Of a stretch of 13,410 bases of DNA, positions 7,136 through 13,410 are shown piece after piece. Location: contig CALIQO010000497.1 of the NCBI GenBank assembly GCA_938044055.1, forward strand, positions 1 through 13,410, read 5' to 3'. The position numbers were made by a program, and so were the translations under genes. The number at the start of each line of letters is the position of its first letter. Position 1 is the first letter of the stretch. A model generated the notes under the pieces. It made no database searches and was not told the DNA's origin. It saw only the letters and a list, made by a program, of their open reading frames with translations. The stretch is from an uncultured Saprospiraceae bacterium (lineage in GTDB: Bacteria > Bacteroidota > Bacteroidia > Chitinophagales > Saprospiraceae).

Positions 7136-8293
7136 TCAGGACATCACATCCTTCGTAAAACGAACCAAGGTATCTTTTAGCTTTAATAAATCCTTTTGCT
7201 CATTGACAATCCACGGACTTACTCGGATATATCTTCCACGCATGGATACGTATATATTTTCATTTCTTAGAAATGCGCTTAAAGTATTAATATCCACATC
7301 GTCTGGAATTTTTATCCCGAATAAATGACTAGCAGCACCTTCATCTGGAGGCGTAAAACCTATTTCAGGTAACGATTCCCAGACATCTTTACTGAGCCCT
7401 CGACAATAAGATTGTACATTCTTAGGCCCCCATTCCATAAGTGTGTTGAGCGCCATCTGCATCATCGGCAACAAAACGAAATTACTGGATTCTCCCACAG
7501 AATATCTAGCAGCACCTGGTCTATAAGCATCTTGATAATCTGTTAATTTAGAAAAGGCATCACTGTCTTTTCTGTGTGACCAATTTTCTTCTATAGGAAT
7601 TCCATCGTTCCACTTTTCACTATAGTAAGCACAACCGAGGCTATAAGGACCCATCAGCCATTTATAGCCAGCGCATATAAGTGCATCAGGTCTGATGTCT
7701 TGTACTGAGAAGGGTAGTGCTCCGACCGATTGGGTGCCATCTATTATAAGTCGTGCATCCATTTCGTCACACTTTTTTCTGATGGCTACAAGATCATAGA
7801 TGATTCCTTCTGACCAGTGGACATGGGGTAAAGCAACTACTTTGGTTTTTTCATTGATGCTGTGGAGTATATTCTTGTTCCATGATTTTCCTCTCTGGAT
7901 GGAGTCAGGGCCGATTATCTTAAGCCTAGCAGTATCACCATCGAGTAATCTTGTCCATGGATATATATTGCTAGGAAACTGATCTTCTACAACCAGTACT
8001 TCCTCATAAGGAAGTAAAGTTATATTACGAGTGATAGATGCGAGGCCATAAGACACAGATGGGATTAATGCAATCTGATTGTAAGAAGGAGCATGGATTA
8101 AACGGGAAAATAATTTTTTAACCTCCATAGCAGGATTAAAAAAATCTTCAGTTGTGAAAAGGTAGGGTTTGCTTTTTCTATTTACAGCTAGTCTTCCAGC
8201 CTCATCCATGGCTTTCATGGAAGGGGACATGTAACCTGTATTAAGGTATGTTACATGATCGTCGATTGAGAAAAGATGTTTTTTACATTCCAT
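7136..8293 (-). CDS. aminotransferase class V-fold PLP enzyme
   Basis: Pyridoxal-phosphate enzyme of fold type I, class V (the group of cysteine desulfurases, kynureninases and isopenicillin N epimerases). Numbering from ATG 8293 (385 aa): the N-terminal TYLNTGYMSPSM (15-26), a substrate/PLP-contact stretch VVEDQFPSNIYPW (101-113), LPHVHWSEG (155-163), and RLIIDGTQSVGALPF (181-195) with Asp185 expected to pair with the pyridine nitrogen. AGYKWLMGPYSLG (208-220) has the Schiff-base Lys211. The C-terminal small domain is complete, ending near ISVSPWIV-like RVSPWIV. No active-site cysteine loop is evident, so a cysteine desulfurase role is unlikely and the substrate is open. The ORF can be extended to a TTG at 8308, but the ATG at 8293 is preferred. 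It is a single gene, divergent from the methyltransferase. Confidence 0.88.
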   Translation of the reverse strand: MECKKHLFSIDDHVTYLNTGYMSPSMKAMDEAGRLAVNRKSKPYLFTTEDFFNPAMEVKKLFSRLIHAPSYNQIALIPSVSYGLASITRNITLLPYEEVLVVEDQFPSNIYPWTRLLDGDTARLKIIGPDSIQRGKSWNKNILHSINEKTKVVALPHVHWSEGIIYDLVAIRKKCDEMDARLIIDGTQSVGALPFSVQDIRPDALICAGYKWLMGPYSLGCAYYSEKWNDGIPIEENWSHRKDSDAFSKLTDYQDAYRPGAARYSVGESSNFVLLPMMQMALNTLMEWGPKNVQSYCRGLSKDVWESLPEIGFTPPDEGAASHLFGIKIPDDVDINTLSAFLRNENIYVSMRGRYIRVSPWIVNEQKDLLKLKDTLVRFTKDVMS

Positions 8294-8376
8294 GGATTTT
8301 ATTTTCAATGTTGCTATTCATAGACTTAGAACTAAAATAGAAATCATTATCATTATTACGTGGATTAGTTTCACTA

Positions 8377-8384
8377 TATATTTA
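8377..8384 (+). promoter_or_regulatory. possible -7 promoter box giving a leaderless transcript for the methyltransferase
   Basis: TATATTTA differs from TAnnTTTG only in the last base and ends 5 bases before the ATG at 8390. The N terminus of the protein (MSIYLIPCPI) is firmly set by family resemblance, so if this box is used the transcript would start at or next to the ATG. Confidence 0.35.
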
Positions 8385-8389
8385 CACCC

Positions 8390-9088
8390 ATGTCCATATA
8401 TCTCATACCATGTCCTATAGTAGAAGAAAGTGTAGCTTCTATTCCGGAGGATACACGACTGATATTACATAACATCAGCTACTTTATTGTTGAAAGAATC
8501 AGAACAGCGCGTAGATACTTAAGAAAGATAAATCACCCTACGTCCATAGACGATATGCATTTCATAGAAATGGGTAAGCATACAGAATGGCTAGAGGTGT
8601 TGGATTTTTTGAAACAACATGCATCTAATCAAGATATAGGAATAATTTCAGAAGCTGGATGTCCCGGTATTGCCGATCCTGGGTCTCAGGTTGTCGCATG
8701 GGCTCATAATCACAACATTACAGTAAGCCCACTTGTCGGGCCTTCTTCTATCTTACTTGCACTTATGGCGTCTGGCATGAATGGCCAGCGGTTCCGGTTT
8801 CATGGCTACCTTCCTGTAAAACCTCCACAGCTTAAGGCTAAACTGAGAGAGTTAGAGTCAGATGTCAAGAAACACAGCGAAAGCCAAGTCTTCATAGAAG
8901 CACCTTATCGAAATGGATCGATGATCAAGGCTTGTACACAGCACATCCAAGCAGACATTAAGTTGTGTGTCGCTGTAGATATTCAAGAAACGACACAGGA
9001 GATAAATACCCATCCTGTTAAATCTTGGAAAAAGATAGATGCAGATAAATATCACAAGCGCCCAGCCGTTTTTATTCTAGGAAGGTAA
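8390..9088 (+). CDS. short RsmI-like SAM-dependent methyltransferase (tetrapyrrole methylase fold)
   Basis: A 232-aa methyltransferase of the tetrapyrrole (corrin/porphyrin) methylase fold, related to RsmI, the enzyme that 2'-O-methylates C1402 of 16S rRNA. Family motifs: N-terminal MSIYLIPCPIVEES; GIISEAGCPGIADPGSQVV (84-102), the counterpart of the RsmI SDAGTPxxxDPG loop; PLVGPSSILLALMASG (114-129), the second SAM-contact segment; and RFRFHGYLP (134-142). It is shorter than full RsmI (about 285 aa in E. coli) and lacks its C-terminal region, ending soon after the KRPAVFILGR strand. From memory, Bacteroidota commonly carry a compact paralog of this type as well as full RsmI, so its target may differ. 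It is a single gene. The start is secure from the family N terminus. Confidence 0.88.
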   Translation: MSIYLIPCPIVEESVASIPEDTRLILHNISYFIVERIRTARRYLRKINHPTSIDDMHFIEMGKHTEWLEVLDFLKQHASNQDIGIISEAGCPGIADPGSQVVAWAHNHNITVSPLVGPSSILLALMASGMNGQRFRFHGYLPVKPPQLKAKLRELESDVKKHSESQVFIEAPYRNGSMIKACTQHIQADIKLCVAVDIQETTQEINTHPVKSWKKIDADKYHKRPAVFILGR

Positions 9089-9113
9089 CACGTCTTCTGA
9101 CCTGCTTGGGCGC
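9058..9113 (+). terminator. GC-rich hairpin spanning the methyltransferase stop codon
   Basis: GCGCCCAGC (9058-9066) pairs with GCTTGGGCGC (9104-9113) with one bulged T, a 9-bp mostly G-C stem in AT-rich surroundings. AGGT/ACCT (9083-9086, 9100-9103) can pair inside the 37-base loop. The left arm lies in the last codons of the gene. No T run follows, so it would be a Rho-type or mRNA-stabilising stem at best. Confidence 0.25.
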
Positions 9114-9177
9114 ATCGTTAGTTTCAGTAAAAACTCAATAAGTCGTACTTGTTTTCTCGGATCTTAATAACGGATAA

Positions 9178-9672
9178 CTACTTTAAAGCAGCAATCTTTT
9201 CTTCTAGTTCGTCCTCATCTCCCTCGGCGTAACCAGAATGAGAATAGACAATATTTCCTTCTCCATCAAGTAGGAAGGTCTGTGGTATGGCTTGAAAACC
9301 TAAGAGGTTCATCATAGACTGTTTGCTGTCACTAAGTATGGTGTAATCCCATCCCTTGCTTTTTACAAGTCCAGGTACTTTTCGGAGACTCCTACTGTTA
9401 TCCGTATTGATAGCCAAAATTTCTACGCCATATTTTTCTTGCCAGTCAGGATAGATCTCCGCGATATTATCCAACTCTTGCTTACATGGCTTACACCAGG
9501 TAGCCCAGAACGATACCACAACAGGTTTTCCCTTTCCGATATACTCAGACAGATTTACGTCTTTTCCTTCTAGGGTTTTTAACTGAGCATCAGGAAATTT
9601 TTTATCTAAATCATTTAATGGAGTGAATGCCAGAAAACTTATAAGGAATATTTGTAATATTTGCATTGTCAT
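9178..9672 (-). CDS. TlpA/ResA-type thioredoxin-fold thiol-disulfide protein, exported
   Basis: Exported thioredoxin-like protein of 164 aa. A short hydrophobic signal (about 4-17) precedes a TlpA/AhpC-TSA type domain. The redox site is VSFWATWCKPCKQEL, with Cys60 and Cys63 (CKPC), and the cis-proline loop is GFQAIPQTFLLD with Pro130. These are the only two cysteines in the protein. TlpA/ResA proteins reduce or exchange disulfides of envelope proteins in the periplasm. There is no lipobox, so it is probably periplasmic or held by an uncleaved N-terminal helix. It is divergently transcribed from the DUF6029 barrel gene across 170 bases. Since the next gene but one (Omp28-type) also carries a CxxC site, a joint redox role is inferred. 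ATGs at 9672 and 9666 are both possible starts, and either keeps the signal. Confidence 0.88.
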   Translation of the reverse strand: MTMQILQIFLISFLAFTPLNDLDKKFPDAQLKTLEGKDVNLSEYIGKGKPVVVSFWATWCKPCKQELDNIAEIYPDWQEKYGVEILAINTDNSRSLRKVPGLVKSKGWDYTILSDSKQSMMNLLGFQAIPQTFLLDGEGNIVYSHSGYAEGDEDELEEKIAALK

Positions 9673-9842
9673 GATAAGGACGGTTTTATAATCTACTATA
9701 ACAAGAAGTGAATTAAAATCAAATTGTTATTTAATATGCAACCCACTATTAATTGCTATAAAGCTACAACTAAAATAATACCAATACTCGCCGTATCATT
9801 ACTCTCAAGTCATCGTTTAACCTATAATTAACCTCATATTCA

Positions 9843-11489
9843 TTGTATAAAGGATTCGTCACTATAGCACTTTTAGCCGTTTTTACCGCTCTATCCAGTC
9901 AGGATAAGCTGCAGTGGTCTGGTAGCGTGGACATGAACGTCAATTACTTTATAGAAGATACAGTTATCGGTGCAACCGATATCCCTCAGTATGAAGAAGA
10001 CCATCTAGGAGGAGAGTGGTGGATTAATTTCAACGCTGCGTACAAGGGTTATAGCCTCAATTTAAGGGGAGACATTTTCCAGAATAGCAATTTACTTAAC
10101 CCGACTGGGAGTTATAGCGATGCTGGTTTAGGAAGATTTCGATTGGCTAAGAGCTTTAACAACATTGATCTGCAAGTAGGATATATCTATGATCAGATCG
10201 GATCGGGTATTATATTTCGTTCCTACGAAGAAAGACCTCAGCTAATAGATAATGCACTGATAGGAGGCGCAATAGATGTCGGACTGACTGATTATCTCAC
10301 TGTAAAAGGAATTTATGGTTATCAGAAAGAACAATTTGACATTAATAGAAATGTCATAAGAGGCGTTTCGATGGAAGGTTTCTGGGAACTCGGAAAGGAC
10401 AATCCAGTCAGCATTGTTCCGGGTATCGGATATATAAACCGCCAATTGACCGATGAGAATATGGCGGGAATTGTGGATGTATTACGGACGTATATCGATG
10501 AAGATAGAACACTTCCCCGATTCAATGTCTACTTAGGAAACCTATTTAATACGCTTACCTATAAGGGAATATCGTGGTATACAGAATGGGCCATTAAATC
10601 AAGAGAACTTTTTTTTGACCCACAAGCCATCCGGACTGAAATTACAGGTAGAAAGGTTTTCGGTAAGTATGTGAAGCGGCTCGGCTCAGTATTTTATAGC
10701 AGTTTAGGGCTTTCTGTCGGGAACTTAGGAATTACTTTAGAAGGAAAAAGAACATCTAATTTTAACTTCCGAACCAATCCGCTTTACCGACAGAACATAG
10801 GACTTGTAAGCTTTATTCCACCGATGGCGCAAGAGTTAAGCTATCGACTATTGTCTCGATATAGTCCTGCCACGCAAGACTTAAGTGAATGGGCTTTCCA
10901 AGCTGATTTCAAATATAAAATTGACAAGAGATGGTCAGTGGATTTCAACATATCAGATATACAGACACTGGATCAGACACCACTCTATACTGAGTTGTAT
11001 ATGTCTGTCCTTTATAAGATTCCTAGAAAATGGCAATTGCGTACAGGGCTTCAGTTCATAGACTACAATCAAGAAGTATATCAATTAAAACCTCTGGTGC
11101 CTAGAGTGAGAGCTGTTACAGGTTTTGCGGATTTTCTATATAGATTCAATTCTAAAAGAAACATCAAGATGGAATTGCAGTACATGGATACAGAACAGGA
11201 TTTCGGGAGTTGGTTATTTCTGTCTTCTGAGATTGCGGTTTCTCGAAGATTAAGTTTCGAGGCTTCTGGCATGTACAATACCGATCCTGGAAAAGAATCA
11301 CCTGTTGATAGCGATGGCAATAAATTGAAGATATTGTACCCTACATTTGGCTTGACCTATAATCATGGGTCTATGAGATATAATGTAAGATATGTCAAGC
11401 AAGTGGAAGGAATTGTGTGCACAGGAGGAATATGTCGACTCGAACCCGCGTTTAGTGGGATAAGATTGACAAGCAACATACGATTATGA
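9843..11489 (+). CDS. DUF6029-family outer-membrane beta-barrel protein
   Basis: Large outer-membrane beta-barrel of 548 aa. A signal peptide (about 3-19, probable cut near SSQ at 20) is followed by alternating aromatic/polar strands to the end, such as WWINFNAAYKGYSLNLRGD, the late YNVRYVKQ and a last strand ending in SNIRL. The pattern and neighbours match DUF6029, a Bacteroidota family of unknown function. The only two cysteines lie close together near the end, in CTGGIC (526-531) followed by RLEPAFSG; I recall this as a conserved C-terminal signature of the family. No T9SS sorting domain is visible. The start is a TTG at 9843: an in-frame stop lies at 9825 and no ATG or GTG lies between. 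Its stop overlaps the start of the Omp28-type gene (ATGA), so the two are translationally coupled. Confidence 0.82.
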   Translation: MYKGFVTIALLAVFTALSSQDKLQWSGSVDMNVNYFIEDTVIGATDIPQYEEDHLGGEWWINFNAAYKGYSLNLRGDIFQNSNLLNPTGSYSDAGLGRFRLAKSFNNIDLQVGYIYDQIGSGIIFRSYEERPQLIDNALIGGAIDVGLTDYLTVKGIYGYQKEQFDINRNVIRGVSMEGFWELGKDNPVSIVPGIGYINRQLTDENMAGIVDVLRTYIDEDRTLPRFNVYLGNLFNTLTYKGISWYTEWAIKSRELFFDPQAIRTEITGRKVFGKYVKRLGSVFYSSLGLSVGNLGITLEGKRTSNFNFRTNPLYRQNIGLVSFIPPMAQELSYRLLSRYSPATQDLSEWAFQADFKYKIDKRWSVDFNISDIQTLDQTPLYTELYMSVLYKIPRKWQLRTGLQFIDYNQEVYQLKPLVPRVRAVTGFADFLYRFNSKRNIKMELQYMDTEQDFGSWLFLSSEIAVSRRLSFEASGMYNTDPGKESPVDSDGNKLKILYPTFGLTYNHGSMRYNVRYVKQVEGIVCTGGICRLEPAFSGIRLTSNIRL

Positions 11490-12289
11490 GAAAAATCCTA
11501 GTAGGACTATTGATATGTATGCTCGGTTGTGCTGAGAAGGAGGTTATTATACCACCGCTGGAGATTCCTACAACAGGTAGAACGGTCCTTGTAGAAGATC
11601 TTACAGGTGTAAGATGTCCTAACTGCCCTTCCGGCAATGCCCGATTAGAATCGGTACAATCCATCTATGGAAAAAATGTAGTTGTAGTCAGTGTACATGG
11701 AGAGTTTCTGACTGATCCATTACCAGAAAGTGAAGCAGACTTAAGAAGTCCTTCCGCCATTCTTCTGGAAGAGTTCTGGCGTCCTTTTCTGGGAAAACCC
11801 TCAGCAGTCATTGACAGAAAATCTTACGATGGCTTCTTTTCTATGGTTCCTAACCCATTGCAAGATCAGTGGCAACCGATCATAGAAAGGGAATTACAAG
11901 AGCCTCATATGGCGGACCTTGTTGTAGATGCTACGCTTGATAATCAGGGAATCCTTGTTTCTACAGGCATCATTGCGATTGAAGAATTACAAGACATCAG
12001 CATTCATATCTTTTTAGTGGAAAACAGCATTGTAGACCCCCAAGAAGATGTCGATAAGTTGATTCTAGATTATGAACACAACCACGTTCTCAGGTATATT
12101 CCTACTCCCATAGAAGGTGACCCTATAGCAGAAAATATCGAAATAGGAGATATATCGAACTATACAATGACAATAGATATCGCAGAGTTACGTGAAGAAT
12201 GGAATATAGAAAATATGGAAATCGTGTGTTTTATTACTGGTGAAGAGGGAGGTGTCATTCAGGTGCAGACGGCTTCTATTTTACAGTAG
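11486..12289 (+). CDS. Omp28-type outer-membrane lipoprotein with thioredoxin-like fold
   Basis: Lipoprotein of 267 aa. The lipobox is MLGC, with Cys15 the expected lipidated residue after a short signal peptide. A thioredoxin-like domain of the Omp28 group follows: VLVEDLTGVRCPNCPSGN (34-51) carries the CPNC site (Cys44, Cys47), VVVVSVHGEF is the next strand, and GKPSAVIDR (103-111) is the cis-Pro loop with Pro105. The C-terminal half (about 140-267) is a beta-sandwich-like region as in Omp28. A further Cys248 (EIVCFITG) has no obvious partner. Omp28 was named as a Porphyromonas gingivalis surface protein, but its biochemical function is not established. Its start overlaps the DUF6029 stop by 4 bases. 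Its last 14 bases overlap the convergent small membrane protein gene. The missing T9SS C-terminal domain agrees with lipid anchoring. A role together with the TlpA-type protein is inference. Confidence 0.85.
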   Translation: MRKILVGLLICMLGCAEKEVIIPPLEIPTTGRTVLVEDLTGVRCPNCPSGNARLESVQSIYGKNVVVVSVHGEFLTDPLPESEADLRSPSAILLEEFWRPFLGKPSAVIDRKSYDGFFSMVPNPLQDQWQPIIERELQEPHMADLVVDATLDNQGILVSTGIIAIEELQDISIHIFLVENSIVDPQEDVDKLILDYEHNHVLRYIPTPIEGDPIAENIEIGDISNYTMTIDIAELREEWNIENMEIVCFITGEEGGVIQVQTASILQ

Positions 12290-12743
12290 TAGTCTTATTG
12301 TTATTACTTAAAAATGAGAATACAATCATAAGGAAAACGAGCCCTATTGCATAAATATATGTAGCCTTTCCAGTGAAACTATCAAGCGGGAATGTAGCAC
12401 TAGAATCTTCTAATTTACTTCTGAAGACAATGCCTAGAATTACACCGATGCTAAGAATACCCATGAAACCTATGGTTACATAGGATAGTATATTGTCTTT
12501 AGTAGGGATGAAACTAGGCTCTTTAATATCGTCGGCGACTTCTTCCTTGAGAACCATGCTCATAATATTGTCATCCAGTACTGATGGTGGCTCCACAAGA
12601 GGAGTCCGCTTCAACATATGGTCTATTGTCTGCATTCTTTCTATGTCTTCTGGAAGGAGTTCAGCATCACCCAGTAAAGCCTCTGGATCTTCTCCACGGT
12701 CTATCTTTTCCCAGAGTTCTTTTAACTTATGCTCTTCCATCAT
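12276..12743 (-). CDS. small two-helix membrane protein, putative anti-sigma factor
   Basis: A 155-aa protein with no family I recognise. The first about 85 residues are charged, with a helical start (EEHKLKELWEKIDRG) and a later stretch DHMLKRTPLVEPP. Two membrane helices follow (about 86-107 and 127-146) joined by a short loop, and the C terminus is polar (SNNNKTTTVK). A soluble N-terminal part in the cytoplasm plus membrane anchoring, directly after an ECF sigma factor whose gene it overlaps by 17 bases, is the usual arrangement of an anti-sigma factor. No zinc-binding HxxxCxxC (ZAS) motif is present, so that assignment rests on context. ATGs at 12743 and 12740 are adjacent and equally good. 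Its 3' end overlaps the Omp28-type gene tail-to-tail by 14 bases. Confidence 0.72.
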   Translation of the reverse strand: MMEEHKLKELWEKIDRGEDPEALLGDAELLPEDIERMQTIDHMLKRTPLVEPPSVLDDNIMSMVLKEEVADDIKEPSFIPTKDNILSYVTIGFMGILSIGVILGIVFRSKLEDSSATFPLDSFTGKATYIYAIGLVFLMIVFSFLSNNNKTTTVK

Positions 12744-13296
12744 TGTATGAAATTAATAATTCATCGTTGTTTTTTGCTATAAGCTCTGCTAGTTTCTTCC
12801 TAGATCTAAACAACTTAGTTTTTACATTGGTTTCAGTCATCTCTAATATTTCTGCTACTTCCTTAACAGACATCTCTTGAAAATAGAATAGTTTAAGAAT
12901 GGTAGCTTCATCAGCTGGAATCTTTTCTAAATACATTTCTAGCTGTTTTCTCACGCTATTGCGTTCCATAACATCGATAACCTTAGCTTCTTCTCCTACA
13001 GCATATGCGTTGTCTATGTCTATGGTTCTGATTTTTCTTTTCTTAGCATAATCAAGTCCTGTATTGTACGCTATCTTATACAGCCAAGAACTAAATTTTG
13101 ATTGATCATTGTACTGCTCCAGAGATCGATAAACCTTCATGAAGGTATCTTGATACGCTTCTTCTACCTCTTCTCTGTTTTTCAGAATCTGATATAGTAT
13201 CGACCATACGTACTTGTTGTATCGTTTTATAAGAAGGTTATATGCAACATAATTGCCTTCTTTAATTCTACCTATGAGATAGGAATCGTCGTACAC
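12727..13296 (-). CDS. ECF RNA polymerase sigma factor (sigma-70 family)
   Basis: Extracytoplasmic-function sigma factor of 189 aa. Region 2 (about 13-90) includes YNLLIKRYNKYVWSILYQIL, the EEAYQDTFMKVYRSL segment with the acidic QDTF core, and FSSWLYKIAYNTGLDYAKK, which together bind core RNA polymerase and melt the -10 region. Region 4 (about 115-172) has the helix-turn-helix MSVKEVAEILEMTETNVKTK that reads the -35 element. Length and spacing are normal. The start is GTG at 13296: an in-frame stop lies 6 bases before it and no ATG gives the full region 2. The putative anti-sigma gene follows with a 17-base overlap, so the pair is one unit. The target genes are unknown. The gene upstream on the same strand ends 36 bases away and may be co-transcribed. 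Confidence 0.92.
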   Translation of the reverse strand: MYDDSYLIGRIKEGNYVAYNLLIKRYNKYVWSILYQILKNREEVEEAYQDTFMKVYRSLEQYNDQSKFSSWLYKIAYNTGLDYAKKRKIRTIDIDNAYAVGEEAKVIDVMERNSVRKQLEMYLEKIPADEATILKLFYFQEMSVKEVAEILEMTETNVKTKLFRSRKKLAELIAKNNDELLISYNDGRA

Positions 13297-13332
13297 TATA
13301 TCTTATTGTTTTATGTGAGGGATAATAATGGG

Positions 13333-13410
13333 TTATACTTCTTCATCATCGGTATGACCATCGTGGTCTCTTTCTTCGTTCATCCTGTTGATGACTAAGA
13401 TTCCAAGCCC
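13333..13410 (-). CDS. C-terminal end of a membrane protein (partial, cut by window edge)
   Basis: The last 25 codons of a gene entering from the right edge on the minus strand. They begin GLGILVINRM, which looks like the end of a hydrophobic helix, and finish with a hydrophilic tail rich in acidic and histidine residues (NEERDHDGHTDDEEV) before a TAA. That composition suggests an integral membrane protein with a cytoplasmic or periplasmic acidic tail. No function can be assigned. It lies 36 bases upstream of the sigma factor on the same strand, so it may belong to that operon. It has no competing frame, but the short length limits confidence. Confidence 0.55.
   Translation of the reverse strand, partial: GLGILVINRMNEERDHDGHTDDEEV

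Noticed and set aside
7113..7328. Open frame of 71 codons on the plus strand overlapping the aminotransferase 3' end
   Set aside because: Two thirds of it is antisense to the conserved C-terminal domain and there is no promoter or domain support.
8341..8360. Fur-box-like run AATCATTATCATTATT between the divergent aminotransferase and methyltransferase genes
   Set aside because: About 14 of 19 positions match the classical Fur box, but the stretch is a low-complexity ATT/ATC repeat and neither neighbour has an iron-related role.

Overview
The window looks like ordinary chromosomal DNA of a Bacteroidota species, probably a marine or free-living Saprospiria/Chitinophagia-like lineage (inference). 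Reasons: moderately AT-rich DNA, no Shine-Dalgarno sequences, several TAnnTTTG-like -7 promoter boxes, a DUF6029 outer-membrane protein next to an Omp28-type lipoprotein and a TlpA-type thioredoxin, and an OmpA-family protein with a signal peptide ending in SGQ. I see no tRNA, rRNA, CRISPR, transposase, phage gene or plasmid function.

Layout. (1) 64-1251, +: glutaryl-CoA dehydrogenase-like acyl-CoA dehydrogenase. (2) 1351-3121, +: a two-gene envelope operon, an OmpA-domain protein followed by an overlapping PagL-like barrel. (3) 3168-5593, -: a Gfo/Idh/MocA oxidoreductase and a saccharopine dehydrogenase-like (trans-acting enoyl reductase family) protein. (4) 5759-6814, +: a PA0069-family radical SAM protein. 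(5) 6815-7135: a 321-base convergent intergenic region with a 13-bp inverted repeat and, at 6960-7068, a strongly folded element with a 21-bp closing stem and a terminal T run. This is the best candidate for a non-coding RNA, possibly 6S-like. (6) 7136-8293, -: a class V aminotransferase, divergent from (7) 8390-9088, +: a short RsmI-like methyltransferase. (8) 9178-12289: a divergent cluster of a TlpA-type thioredoxin (-), a DUF6029 outer-membrane barrel (+) and an Omp28-type lipoprotein with its own CPNC site (+). (9) 12276-13410, -: a small two-helix membrane protein in anti-sigma position, an ECF sigma factor, and the tail of a further membrane protein cut by the window edge.

How the genes fit together. 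Most are metabolic or housekeeping genes in units of one or two. The two parts most worth attention are the redox cluster at 9178-12289 and the structured RNA at 6960-7068. In the cluster, two predicted thiol-active proteins flank an outer-membrane barrel whose only two cysteines form a CTGGIC motif near its C terminus. The sigma/membrane-protein pair at the right edge is a self-contained regulatory unit whose targets cannot be read from this window.
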